Under the pieces are notes generated by a model, which ran no database searches, was not told where the DNA came from, and was given only the letters and a program-made list of their open reading frames with translations. From Colwellia sp. M166 (GTDB taxonomy: Bacteria; Pseudomonadota; Gammaproteobacteria; Enterobacterales; Alteromonadaceae), in contig NZ_CP040755.1 in assembly GCF_024585285.1 (NCBI RefSeq), forward strand, positions 4,526,001-4,590,000: a stretch of 64,000 nt of DNA, written 5' to 3'. The position numbers and the translations under genes were made by a program. Shown in pieces: positions 53,381-62,435 of the stretch. Positions within the stretch are counted from its first letter, which is position 1. The number at the start of each line of letters is the position of its first letter.

Positions 53381-56065
53381 TTAATAAAAGTCATAAGAGA
53401 ATCTAAAACCAATCGTGCGAGGTCTATTAGTGACTACCTTAGGTGTAAATTGTTGGGTGTCGATATAGAGTATGGCACTTTTATCGGTGATATTGTCGAT
53501 GAAAATTTCAGCCTTCCATTCATCGTTAGTTACACCAAAACTTAAGTTAGCAACCACATAACTGTCTTGCACATAACGCCCACCAGCGAAAGTTTGACCA
53601 TTACTGTCTTGATAATTGACACCAGAATATACCTCAGCTTCTTTTTCAATGCTTAAGCCTGAGCCAGTACCATAGATTAAGTTAGTGGCATCTTCAACAA
53701 CATAAGCGTCCATTGCCATACCCGCTAATCTGTCGCCCGTATAGCTAATTGAACCGTTGACATAACCTGTCATGTCTTGATCAATATTATAAAAATACTG
53801 TGCTTGTAAATTGCCGGAAAACTTAGCTGAATAAGGCAGTCGACTACCAGCTGCAGGGGCAATACCATCAAGTTGTGCGTTAACTGAGGTTAATTCTGTA
53901 TCAAGGAAACTAAAGGCACCAGAGATAACTAAGTTATCAGTTGCTACCCAAGTAAAGTCACCGTCAATACCTTTAATTTCAGCCTCTCCGACATTATCGG
54001 TAAATACTAAGAAACTAATATTGGTAGGGTCATAGCGTGATGTTTGTAGATCAGATATCTTGGAATAATATGCTGTTGCATTCAGTCGTAAGCTTTGATC
54101 AAACAACGTTGATTTAAAGCCTAACTCAATATTATCTAAGCTATCAGTCGTTGAATAGACCGGAATGCGAAAACCATCAAAGGCACCTTCTTGGTTTTTA
54201 GCTAGGCCGCCGCCAACACGGTTAGTAACCGGTGGTCTAAAGCCTTCAGAATAAGAGGCAAATACCATCATATCTTTGTTTATTTGCCAATCAAGTGATG
54301 CTTTGATGATGGTGTCATCAACCGTTAGCGTACCGTCGCTATCAAGTAAACTTGTGTCTAATTGGCCACTGGCAATAGCGGCTTGGGTTGCGGCAGTTTC
54401 CGCTGCAGCTTGTTCTTCTGTCATCCCGGTAGTGATAAAGTACGCGGTTAATGCTTCATCGCTACCGTCGCCAAAGGCTTGTAATCTGCCACTAACATCA
54501 ACGGTTGTCGTTGCCCCTTTATAAATATCATCAATTTGATACCAACGAGCACCAAAACTTGCCGTCACCGTATCGGTAATGTCAAACTCTAACTGACCAA
54601 ATACTGCGATTTGATCTATGGTATGTGTAATATCGTTTACAAAGCTAACCTCTGATGGGAATGGGCCACCATTGCTATTTGTACCATCACTACCCTTTAG
54701 TGCTCGGGTACTTTGTAAGTCTGGGAATTTTTCTGTACTGGCAATTTTAAACTGGCCTACGGTTGATAACTCTTGTGAGTCATAGAACACACCCGCAGTG
54801 ACACGCCAGCGATTTTCAGCCGAAGTATTGAGTCGTAGCTCATGAGTAATACGCGAGGTACTGGTAGCTTCTTTATAAAATTTAGTTGGGTCGAGACATT
54901 TTTGGTCTGCTTCAGGCACGCCTGAATAGTTACAAACATAATAAGCTGAAAATGAACCGCCATTGGTGTAACCGGTATAATCAATGGTTGAATTGATGTC
55001 TCTGTCTAAGTAACCACCGGTGTAAACAACATCAAGATGTTCAAGGCGACCTTCCAATGTCCAAGTGGTTAAACCAAAATCATCATTGTTGTTTTCTGGT
55101 GTAAAGCGGTTTGTTGATGATTCACCTTCTAGGTTAGGATCGTAAGCAAAAACACCTTCAGTATCGAGAGACTGCTGGGTATGTTGCACTAACAGGTCCC
55201 AGTCATTATTGATTAAATAAGATAAGCCAAAGCGAGCTCCAGCATAATCAGCGGTATTGAAGTTTTCTTCTACTAAGGCATCATTTTGTGGTGCTGTTAC
55301 TGGAATATTTTCAGGGTTTGTTAATACGCCACCTGAAATTCTACTGATAACTTCAGCACTGCCAGTATAACCGCCGTTACTCGTATCGTTTAATATATTA
55401 TCTATCCAACCACCTTGATGGTCATTATATGCCGCAACACGCACAGCCACTGAGTCCGTTAACGATAAATTAAAATAAGCTTCAACAGAGTTGCTCATAT
55501 CGCCCCCCTTAGTTGTGCTCATACTGGTATCAAAACCAGCAGCAAAACCGTCATGGCTTGGTTTATTGGTAATTAAGCGAACCGTACCTGACTGAGAGCT
55601 AGCACCAAAAAGTGTGCCTTGTGGCCCTGGTAAAACTTCTATGCGTTCAACGTCGGTAGCGTAAATATCTAAGTTACGGCCTTGCATTGACACCGGTTGC
55701 TCGTCTAAATAAAAGGCAACAGAAGGTTGTAGTGCTTGAACAGATGAAACGGAAATATTGGTTTGAGTCGTCGCTGCACCGCGAATATATATTTCATTTT
55801 GTCCTGGGCCTGTGCCCTGAAAAACTACGTTTGGTAAAAACTCAACATATTGATCAAAATTTGCCACGCCCAGTTTTTCTAAGCTATCTCCGGTTAATGC
55901 GGTGACAGTAACGGGTACTTCTTGGATGGATTCGGCACGTTTCGTGGCGGTAACTTCAATGACTTCTATCGAGGCTTTTTCTTGCTTTTTAACTTCCTGA
56001 GCATAAAGAGAACTTGATGCCGCGATGGCTGTTAACACAGCACAATGCAGCTTAGTGAATTTCAT
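53381..56065 (-). CDS. TonB-dependent outer-membrane receptor
   Basis: 894 residues. Signal peptide (1-22), a TonB-box-like IEVIEVTATKR (about 33-43), plug domain with VPVTVTALTGDSLEKLGVAN, IYIRGAATTQTN and VEVLPGPQGTLFG-type segment (VERIEVLPGPQGTLFGASSQ), then a 22-strand barrel ending in aromatic FRFSYDFY. The plug lacks an N-terminal signalling extension. The substrate is unknown; this subgroup, often paired with TPR-sulfotransferases, takes up organic nutrients. Divergent from the BCCT transporter. Confidence 0.95.
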   Translation of the reverse strand: MKFTKLHCAVLTAIAASSSLYAQEVKKQEKASIEVIEVTATKRAESIQEVPVTVTALTGDSLEKLGVANFDQYVEFLPNVVFQGTGPGQNEIYIRGAATTQTNISVSSVQALQPSVAFYLDEQPVSMQGRNLDIYATDVERIEVLPGPQGTLFGASSQSGTVRLITNKPSHDGFAAGFDTSMSTTKGGDMSNSVEAYFNLSLTDSVAVRVAAYNDHQGGWIDNILNDTSNGGYTGSAEVISRISGGVLTNPENIPVTAPQNDALVEENFNTADYAGARFGLSYLINNDWDLLVQHTQQSLDTEGVFAYDPNLEGESSTNRFTPENNNDDFGLTTWTLEGRLEHLDVVYTGGYLDRDINSTIDYTGYTNGGSFSAYYVCNYSGVPEADQKCLDPTKFYKEATSTSRITHELRLNTSAENRWRVTAGVFYDSQELSTVGQFKIASTEKFPDLQSTRALKGSDGTNSNGGPFPSEVSFVNDITHTIDQIAVFGQLEFDITDTVTASFGARWYQIDDIYKGATTTVDVSGRLQAFGDGSDEALTAYFITTGMTEEQAAAETAATQAAIASGQLDTSLLDSDGTLTVDDTIIKASLDWQINKDMMVFASYSEGFRPPVTNRVGGGLAKNQEGAFDGFRIPVYSTTDSLDNIELGFKSTLFDQSLRLNATAYYSKISDLQTSRYDPTNISFLVFTDNVGEAEIKGIDGDFTWVATDNLVISGAFSFLDTELTSVNAQLDGIAPAAGSRLPYSAKFSGNLQAQYFYNIDQDMTGYVNGSISYTGDRLAGMAMDAYVVEDATNLIYGTGSGLSIEKEAEVYSGVNYQDSNGQTFAGGRYVQDSYVVANLSFGVTNDEWKAEIFIDNITDKSAILYIDTQQFTPKVVTNRPRTIGFRFSYDFY

Positions 56066-56291
56066 ATTGATTATCCCTTGGCTTTTTAATTATATTATAT
56101 TTTATATTTTGAGTTGATATTATTAGAGTTGTAACTATATTTTCTCGACTATAGCTTAGCAATAAATCACTTTTATTTCAAAAAAGCTCATGTTCTCGTT
56201 ATTTATCAAATATTTTCCTTGTCGACTCTGTTGTTTACAGCATGGTTAAAGCAGATATAATATCAACACAAATTAAAACTAGGGGAATGAC

Positions 56292-58241
56292 TTGCCTACA
56301 AATGTTAAAAGTCAATTAAATAAAAAGGTATTTGTAAGTGCCTCAGCTATTATTATTGCACTACTGCTTTATACCGTGGCGTTACCAGAGCAAGCACAAA
56401 GTTTATTTACGCTGATTCAGTCTAGTATTGTCGATAATGGTAGTTGGTTTTATGTGCTGACCGTGGCATTTATTTTCTTTTTTGTGATTTTCTTAGGGCT
56501 CTCACGTTATGGTGATATCCGTTTAGGGCCTGATCATGCTACCCCTGATTATTCTATGCTAACTTGGCTGTCGATGCTGTTTGCCGCAGGTATGGGCATC
56601 GGCTTAATGTTTTTTGGTGTTGCAGAGCCTTTAATGCATTATTTATCGCCGCCAACGGCTGATAAAGGTACGGTTGAAGCCGTCCAAGAAGCGATGAAAA
56701 TGACGTTTTTTCATTGGGGATTGCATGCTTGGGCTATTTACGCAATTGTTGCACTGGTATTAGCTTATTTTAGTTATCGCCATAGCTTGCCCTTAACACT
56801 ACGTTCGGCGTTGTATCCTTTGATTGGCGATAGAATTTATCAATGGCCAGGACATTTAGTGGATGTATTTGCTGTGGTTAGTACCGTTTTCGGTGTGGCA
56901 ACTTCTTTAGGTTTAGGCGCATCACAGGTTAATTCAGGCTTTGGTTATTTATTCGGTATTGACGTTTCGGTGACCAATCAGATTGTTATTATGACTGTTA
57001 TTGTCGGGCTCGCTGTTATCTCGGTAGCAACTGGCTTGGATAAGGGCATAAAAATACTTTCTGAAACCAATATGGTGTTAGCGGTTATTTTGTTGTTACT
57101 GATTTTTGTTTTGGGTCCAACGGTATTTCTCTTGCAAGCTTATTTGCAAAATATTGGTGACTATATTGCTGATATTGTTCATAACACCTTTAATTTATTT
57201 GCTTACAAAAAGACCGATTGGATAGGCGGCTGGACCATATTTTATTGGGGCTGGTGGCTTGCTTGGGCACCTTTTGTTGGTTTGTTTATTGCGAGAATTT
57301 CGCGTGGACGAACGATTCGAGAATTTATTATCGGGGTTATGTTGATACCAACCGTATTTACCTTATTCTGGATGACTATTTTTGGCAACAGCGCCATTGA
57401 TTTAGTGCATAACCAAGGTGTGGTTGAATTGGGCGAGATGGTCAGTAAAGACTCTTCAGTAGCATTATTTGTTTTCTTAGAAAACTTTCCGCTCAGCACG
57501 GTATTGTCATTTTTCAGCGTCTTGATGATCGTGATATTCTTTGTCACGTCATGTGACTCTGGCGCCATGGTGGTTGATATGCTGTGTTCTCATGGCAGTA
57601 ACAATACGCCGTTATGGCAGCGAGTTTATTGGGCTGTTGGCATTGGTGTCGTTGCGGCAATATTATTATTAGCCGGTGGATTAAATGCACTGCAAACCAT
57701 GACAATTGCCAGTGCTTTACCTTTTGCTATTGTGTTATTACTCGCAATTGTCGGCTTAATTAAGGCATTACGGGTAGAAGCTTTCAAGCAGGAAAGCCAA
57801 CTTATTGCTGCTGTACCTCATGCCGGTAATGAAAATAATGATAGCTGGCAAGTGCGATTGAAAAATATTGTTGATTATCCAAACAAAGCTAATGTTAATA
57901 AATTTATTAGCCAGACGATTGTGCCGGCTTTTGAATCTGTCGCGCAAGAGTTAGAAAAAAATCAAATTAGTGTACTGGTCTCGCATGAAAATGGTTTGAG
58001 CTTAATTGTTGATCACGGTGAAGAGCAGAAATTTGTTTATCGGGTATTAGCTCGTAAACATTCACAGCCAGATTTTGTCACAGAAAGTGATGACGATGAA
58101 CAAAGCTATTATCGAGCGGAAGTACATTTAGAAGAAGGAGGTCAGGATTACGATATTATGGGGTGGTCAAAAACGGCAGTGATCAATAATATTATTGATC
58201 AATACCATAAACATCTACATTTTTTACACTTATTACGTTAG
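56292..58241 (+). CDS. BCCT-family (betaine/choline/carnitine) transporter, BetT-like
   Basis: 649 residues, twelve membrane helices. Family signatures are GLSRYGDIRLGPDHATPDYS, AAGMGIGLMFFGVAEPLMHY, FFHWGLHAWAIYAIVALVLA and the aromatic box IFYWGWWLAWAPFVGLFIAR, which matches the conserved W-x-W-W-x-A-W segment of choline/betaine carriers. The C-terminal 130 residues form the cytoplasmic BetT-type osmosensing tail. The glycine-to-aspartate pattern in TM3 (GMGIG) implies proton or sodium coupling that cannot be decided. TTG start with AGGGGAA upstream. It overlaps the marR 3' end by 4 bp. Confidence 0.93.
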   Translation: MPTNVKSQLNKKVFVSASAIIIALLLYTVALPEQAQSLFTLIQSSIVDNGSWFYVLTVAFIFFFVIFLGLSRYGDIRLGPDHATPDYSMLTWLSMLFAAGMGIGLMFFGVAEPLMHYLSPPTADKGTVEAVQEAMKMTFFHWGLHAWAIYAIVALVLAYFSYRHSLPLTLRSALYPLIGDRIYQWPGHLVDVFAVVSTVFGVATSLGLGASQVNSGFGYLFGIDVSVTNQIVIMTVIVGLAVISVATGLDKGIKILSETNMVLAVILLLLIFVLGPTVFLLQAYLQNIGDYIADIVHNTFNLFAYKKTDWIGGWTIFYWGWWLAWAPFVGLFIARISRGRTIREFIIGVMLIPTVFTLFWMTIFGNSAIDLVHNQGVVELGEMVSKDSSVALFVFLENFPLSTVLSFFSVLMIVIFFVTSCDSGAMVVDMLCSHGSNNTPLWQRVYWAVGIGVVAAILLLAGGLNALQTMTIASALPFAIVLLLAIVGLIKALRVEAFKQESQLIAAVPHAGNENNDSWQVRLKNIVDYPNKANVNKFISQTIVPAFESVAQELEKNQISVLVSHENGLSLIVDHGEEQKFVYRVLARKHSQPDFVTESDDDEQSYYRAEVHLEEGGQDYDIMGWSKTAVINNIIDQYHKHLHFLHLLR

Positions 58242-58741
58242 CTCTTAGGGGCGTCAGTTTTAATGATACTACTGGCGCTCATTGCATTAAGTTCTAATAA
58301 TGGCGCAGCATCTATTTCATTGGCATCCATCATCTCCGATAGACGTTCCATCGAGGACAGCAGTTGAGATTGCTCCCATTGGGCTAAGTTAGAAAACTTA
58401 TCAATGAAGTGCTCTTGTAGCGCTTGCGGCGCTTTAACTAATAGTGCTTTGCCATTGTCAGTGAGGTATAAGCCAACTTTACGCTTGTCTTGTGTGTCAC
58501 GCACTCTGGAGATCAGGTTTTTATTTTCTAACCGATCAAGAATGTTGGTCACGGTGGCCGCACTTAAGTTAACACTTTTAGCCACTTGACTTGAATTCAC
58601 GCCTGAAACTTTATCTATTTCTAACATGATCAATAATTGTGGACTGGTTAAGCCAGAGGTTTTGCTGAGATGCTTTGAGTGCAAATCTATTGCCCTGATC
58701 ACTTTTCTTAGCGCAATTAATAATTCTTGATGTTTTTCCAT
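58238..58741 (-). CDS. MarR-family transcriptional regulator
   Basis: 167 residues. Winged HTH with TSPQLLIMLEIDKVSGVNSS, VAKSVNLSAATVTNILDRLE (recognition helix) and VRDTQDKRKVGLYLTDNGKA (wing). Convergent with the BCCT gene, with the stop codons overlapping; it might respond to osmolyte or a related substrate, but no operator was found. Next upstream is an M2 peptidase gene beyond a terminator. Confidence 0.92.
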   Translation of the reverse strand: MEKHQELLIALRKVIRAIDLHSKHLSKTSGLTSPQLLIMLEIDKVSGVNSSQVAKSVNLSAATVTNILDRLENKNLISRVRDTQDKRKVGLYLTDNGKALLVKAPQALQEHFIDKFSNLAQWEQSQLLSSMERLSEMMDANEIDAAPLLELNAMSASSIIKTDAPKS

Positions 58742-58875
58742 GACAATATGCTTTTAATTTTTAATACCCCTAGTCTAATCAAAATTAAAAGTAGCGCCTA
58801 GGTAAATTATCGAAATATGCATTATTAATCCTAATGAACGTAAAGATTGTTGAGCATATAGCCGGCAAAGCAATT

Positions 58876-58914
58876 AAAAAAAGCCGTTAAATCATTTGAT
58901 TTAACGGCTTTTTA
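58876..58914 (-). terminator. Strong terminator of the M2 peptidase gene
   Basis: Perfect 14-bp stem AAGCCGTTAAATCA / TGATTTAACGGCTT (58881-58894 with 58897-58910) with T-rich flanks on both strands. It lies about 60 bp after the minus-strand peptidase stop. Confidence 0.9.
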
Positions 58915-58972
58915 TTTTATCTTGCTCTCATGATTAATAAGTTATCAATCACCTTAAACTCAAGTTAAGTCG

Positions 58973-60817
58973 CTAGAAGCCACATTGCTTACCTTGGTTT
59001 TTCTCTTTTAACCAAGTGTGCAGTGGCGCAAAGTAATCAATAATAGCAGTAGCATCCATTTGCTCATTACCGGTTAATACTTTGTACGCTTCTTGCCATG
59101 GTTTGCTTGAACCCATTTCTAGCATGGTATTTAAGGCTGCACCGGCGTCTTTGTTGTTATAGATAGAACAACGGTGAATAGGATCGGTATTACCTGAAAT
59201 TTCACATAAGGCACGGTGAAATTCAAATTGCTGAATGTGTGCTAAGAAATAACGTGAGTAAGGCACACCACCAGGGACATGATATTTAGCACCTGGATCA
59301 AAAGCATTAGCGTCACGATCAACAGGAGCGCTTACGCCTTGATATTTCTCACGTAGTTCCCACCAAGCTTTGTTGTAGTTTTCTGGTGTAACTTCACCGG
59401 AGTAAACTTTCCAGCGCCATTGGTCAACCATCAAGCCAAAAGGAATAAAAGCGATTTTCTCTAATGCCATTTTCATTAATAAACCAATATCTTTTGATTC
59501 ATCAGGAATAGTGTCAATTAAGCCAATTTCTTTTAAGTACTTAGGTGTAACGGATAGAGCGATAGTATCACCAATGGCTTCATGGAAGCCGTCGTTAGCA
59601 CTATTTTGATAGTAAACGGGTTGGTTCTGGTAAGCGCGTTGATAAAAATTATGACCAAGTTCGTGATGAATAACTGAAAATTCTTCACCGGTTTTTTGGA
59701 TACACATTTTAATGCGAATATCATCTTTGGCATCTAAATCCCATGCTGACGCGTGGCATACGACATCGCGGTCTGCAGGCTTAGTAAATAATGAACGTTG
59801 CCAAAATGTTTCTGGTAGAGCGTCAAAACCAAGCGAGGTAAAGAAGCTTTCAGCGCCTTTGACCATTTTAATTTCATCGTAATTGTTAGCAGCAAGTTGC
59901 TGAGTAACGTCGTAACCTGGATCGGCATCTTCCGGGGCTACTAGGTCATAAATGTTGCCCCACGATTGTGCCCACATATTACCTAATAAATGTGCTGGAA
60001 TAGGTTGGTCTTGTGGTACTTTGTCTTCGCCGTAAGTTTCGCCTAATTCAGAGCGAACATAACAATGTAAATCGTCATATAATGGTTTAACTTGTCCCCA
60101 TAAGCGGTCAAGTTCTTTGGCAAATTCATCAGCAGGCATATCATAGTTAGAACGCCACATAGCACCTAAATCAGGGTAACCTAAACCTTGTGCGCCTTCG
60201 TTACCAAGCTCCGCTTGTCGAATATACAATGGTTTCATTTCTGGACTGATGGTGCGCCAGCCTTGCCACATCTCCAATAGTTCGTCGTAGTCACGAGATG
60301 TTGCCATTTTAGCGGTCATTTGACCTAGGCTTAAGGTTTCACCGTCTTTAGTGGTGTAATTGCCTTTACCGTACATGCTATTTAATTCAGCGCCTATTTT
60401 CGCTAGCTCTGCTGATTTAGTGGAATCTTGCGGTGCTGGCATAACTAAGCTTTGCTTTAAAATATTGAGTTTTCGGCGTTGATCTGCACTAACATCAACA
60501 TGATCAAATTTAGCGGCGGCCATGGCAAATCTAACACCAGCTTCCGTTGATTTTTGATCGGCTGCGGCAGCAAGTGCCGAAGTATCTTCAGTAATGAAGT
60601 TTGAATTTATCCAAGCGGCACGACTTCCCTCAAGGTTCAATTGCACCATCTCTGTTGCGGTAGTAGCCAAGAATTTTTCAGCGTCTTGAGCCGTTAATGC
60701 TTGGCTTGCTACGCTGGCAGATTTTTCATCATTTTTTGCGGTGTTATCACCATTACAAGCACTTAGACTTGCGGCAACTAAAATAGCTACTGTAGTTAAT
60801 TTAAATGTTGATTTCAT
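58973..60817 (-). CDS. M2-family metallopeptidase (ACE-like), lipoprotein
   Basis: 614 residues. A lipoprotein signal (LVAASLSAC, Cys about 20) anchors it in the envelope, facing the periplasm. Gluzincin active site VIHHELGHNFYQRAY (HHELGH at about 384-389), with the third ligand in FHEAIGDTIALS, and the downstream KYHVPGGVPYSRYFLAHIQQ region, match bacterial homologues of angiotensin-converting enzyme. It should release dipeptides from peptide C-termini, complementing the N-terminal dipeptidase at 3.5 kb. Its terminator is downstream; the leader region faces the two candidate small RNAs. Confidence 0.95.
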   Translation of the reverse strand: MKSTFKLTTVAILVAASLSACNGDNTAKNDEKSASVASQALTAQDAEKFLATTATEMVQLNLEGSRAAWINSNFITEDTSALAAAADQKSTEAGVRFAMAAAKFDHVDVSADQRRKLNILKQSLVMPAPQDSTKSAELAKIGAELNSMYGKGNYTTKDGETLSLGQMTAKMATSRDYDELLEMWQGWRTISPEMKPLYIRQAELGNEGAQGLGYPDLGAMWRSNYDMPADEFAKELDRLWGQVKPLYDDLHCYVRSELGETYGEDKVPQDQPIPAHLLGNMWAQSWGNIYDLVAPEDADPGYDVTQQLAANNYDEIKMVKGAESFFTSLGFDALPETFWQRSLFTKPADRDVVCHASAWDLDAKDDIRIKMCIQKTGEEFSVIHHELGHNFYQRAYQNQPVYYQNSANDGFHEAIGDTIALSVTPKYLKEIGLIDTIPDESKDIGLLMKMALEKIAFIPFGLMVDQWRWKVYSGEVTPENYNKAWWELREKYQGVSAPVDRDANAFDPGAKYHVPGGVPYSRYFLAHIQQFEFHRALCEISGNTDPIHRCSIYNNKDAGAALNTMLEMGSSKPWQEAYKVLTGNEQMDATAIIDYFAPLHTWLKEKNQGKQCGF

Positions 60818-61059
60818 AAATATCCGTTATTGTTTTTGTTAGCGCCAAATTTGCGCTTTTGTTAACGTAATACCATTACTTAAACATAGAATACTATTTT
60901 TAAGTAATTTTGTTTGTCCTCGCTCATCGATGAACAGCTAACAAACTGACGAGAATTGGTATAATAAAAGCTCTTGGCTAGTTTAGATTGAGATGAGGTT
61001 ATTGGCAACAGTATTGGCTTTTGATGTTTTGGTTTAATGATGGTTGACAAATTTTAGGC

Positions 61060-61151
61060 AAAAAAAAGCTCAGCGAAAGGGTTGCTGAGCCATCATATAA
61101 AATATACTAGGGAAAGTATGAAACTTGCATTTCAAGAGTCTCTTCTTGAAA
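61060..61151 (-). ncRNA. Candidate small RNA A (about 92 nt)
   Basis: Minus-strand unit. Promoter-like -10 TATAAT (plus 61158-61163) and -35 TTAAAA (61181-61186), spacer 17. Then a 5' stem-loop TTTCAAGA / TCTTGAAA (61130-61137 with 61144-61151), a middle stem-loop ATAC / GTAT with loop TTTCCCTA, and a terminator GCTCAGC / GCTGAGC (61084-61090 with 61068-61074) followed by eight U (61060-61067). No open reading frame of note. Similar in layout and sequence to candidate B. Not recognised as a known family. Confidence 0.62.
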
Positions 61152-61157
61152 CGCATG

Positions 61158-61186
61158 ATTATAATAGCTAAGTAGGCTGTTTTTAA
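61158..61186 (-). promoter_or_regulatory. Predicted promoter of small RNA A
   Basis: Perfect -10 TATAAT with a 17-nt spacer from TTAAAA (4 of 6 matches to the -35 consensus). The expected start point, about 7 nt after the -10, coincides with the first base of the 5' stem. Confidence 0.55.
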
Positions 61187-61238
61187 CTGTCATGATTCTG
61201 TAACAGTTTGTAATGGGACAGGGAGATAAATTTTTGAC

Positions 61239-61329
61239 AAAAAAAAGCTCAACGATAAAAGCTGAGCCGTTAAACTATCCTAGAGAAGATACCAAAATAA
61301 CTTTTCAAATTTGGGGGGGATGAAAAGTT
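61239..61329 (-). ncRNA. Candidate small RNA B (about 91 nt), paralogue of A
   Basis: Minus-strand unit 178 bp from A. -10-like TATTAT (plus 61336-61341) preceded by an ACAGTAAAAAACA segment almost identical to the one before A. 5' stem-loop AACTTTTCA / TGAAAAGTT (61321-61329 with 61299-61307), middle stem-loop TATC / GATA with loop TTCTCTAG, terminator GCTCAGC / GTTGAGC (61261-61267 with 61247-61253) and eight U (61239-61246). The stems differ in sequence from A but keep pairing. Confidence 0.6.
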
Positions 61330-61628
61330 GAACTAATAATAACGCTGTTGATTGTTTTTTACTGTGTTGATTAGGTAACTATTTGTAATAAATTTAATGA
61401 AATACCTGCGGTTGTCATGGGAAATTTTGGCAAAAGACTCAGAATAAATTTTGCACAGTAAAAATAAATAAAAAGCGCAGCAAAACTGAAGCATTAGCTG
61501 TCTAAACGTTGAGAGGGAATAAGATAATTTGTGCTGCATTTCTACTTTGTTTGCAGGTTAAGTGTTTGCAAGCAGTGCTAGCATATTTAGTTTTTGTTGG
61601 TATATGGCTTTAATGCTAGTTGCGTTAT

Positions 61629-61646
61629 TTTAAACGCTTGTTTAAA
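61629..61646. promoter_or_regulatory. PsrA-type operator upstream of the TetR gene
   Basis: TTTAAAC-GCTT-GTTTAAA, perfect 7-bp arms, 4-bp centre. The published PsrA consensus is (G/C)AAAC(N2-4)GTTT(G/C); here AAAC-N4-GTTT is kept. It lies 52 bp before the regulator's ATG, as expected for autorepression. Confidence 0.75.
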
Positions 61647-61697
61647 CTGCCTGTATTAATTTTATTGCTTACACTAGCACTACGGCGTTATTTATCC

Positions 61698-62327
61698 ATG
61701 AGTACGAAGAATAAAATATTAGATGCTGCAGAGAATTTGTTTGCAGATAAAGGTTTTAACGGCACATCTTTACGTGAAATAACCAGTCAAGCAGAAGTGA
61801 ACTTAGCGGCGGTTAATTATCACTTTGGTTCAAAGAAAGAATTAATTAAAGCCGTAATGTCTCGTTATATGAACGAGCTATCTCCACGTTTAGAGCTTGC
61901 CTTAACACAGGTTTGTGATACTGACTCGCCAAGTTTGATTGATGTATTTTCTGCTTTTATTGATCCGTTATTATCATTAAATGAATTTAAAGATAATGGT
62001 ACTAGTAATTTCTTACAGCTTTTAGGTCGAGGTTATACTGACAGTCAGGGCTTTTTACGTTGGTTTTTAACCACGCAATATCCTGAGGTTATTGATAACT
62101 TTGTTCTAGCGGTACAAAAGGCCTACCCTGAGTTGACTGCTGAGGAGATGTTTTGGCGATTACATTTTACCATGGGAACCGTGGTATTTACCATGTCCTC
62201 AAGCGATGCTTTAATCGATATTGCTAAAAGTGATTTTGAACGTAACTTACAAATATCTGATGTTATTCGTAATGTTATTCCCTATGTTGCCGCAGGTGTT
62301 GGTGCACCTATGCCAATACTTAGTTAA
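61698..62327 (+). CDS. psrA: TetR-family regulator, PsrA-like (fatty-acid responsive)
   Basis: 209 residues from the ATG at 61698. The HTH (KILDAAENLFADKGFNGTSL, REITSQAEVNLAAVNYHFGS, KKELIKAVM) is nearly the PsrA type, and the C-terminal domain matches (LRWFLTTQYPEVIDNFVLAV, FWRLHFTMGTVVFTMSS). PsrA proteins repress fatty-acid degradation genes and are released by long-chain acyl-CoA or oleate. A longer frame from TTG 61620 would overlap the operator and is less likely. It precedes nagZ with a 108-bp gap. Confidence 0.85.
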   Translation: MSTKNKILDAAENLFADKGFNGTSLREITSQAEVNLAAVNYHFGSKKELIKAVMSRYMNELSPRLELALTQVCDTDSPSLIDVFSAFIDPLLSLNEFKDNGTSNFLQLLGRGYTDSQGFLRWFLTTQYPEVIDNFVLAVQKAYPELTAEEMFWRLHFTMGTVVFTMSSSDALIDIAKSDFERNLQISDVIRNVIPYVAAGVGAPMPILS

Positions 62328-62435
62328 TAAAGTCACTATTATCAATAAATACTTAATATTTTTGGTAATAAGTGTCTTTGTTTATTGATGTTATTTAGGT
62401 AGAGTAGCCATATTATAATTTTTTAAAGTGTTGCT

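Noticed and set aside
60838..60865. AGCGC-N7-GCGCT hairpin with short T-run before the M2 gene as a plus-strand terminator
   Set aside because: No plus-strand gene upstream in this place and only a 5-bp stem; more likely chance or part of the M2 leader.
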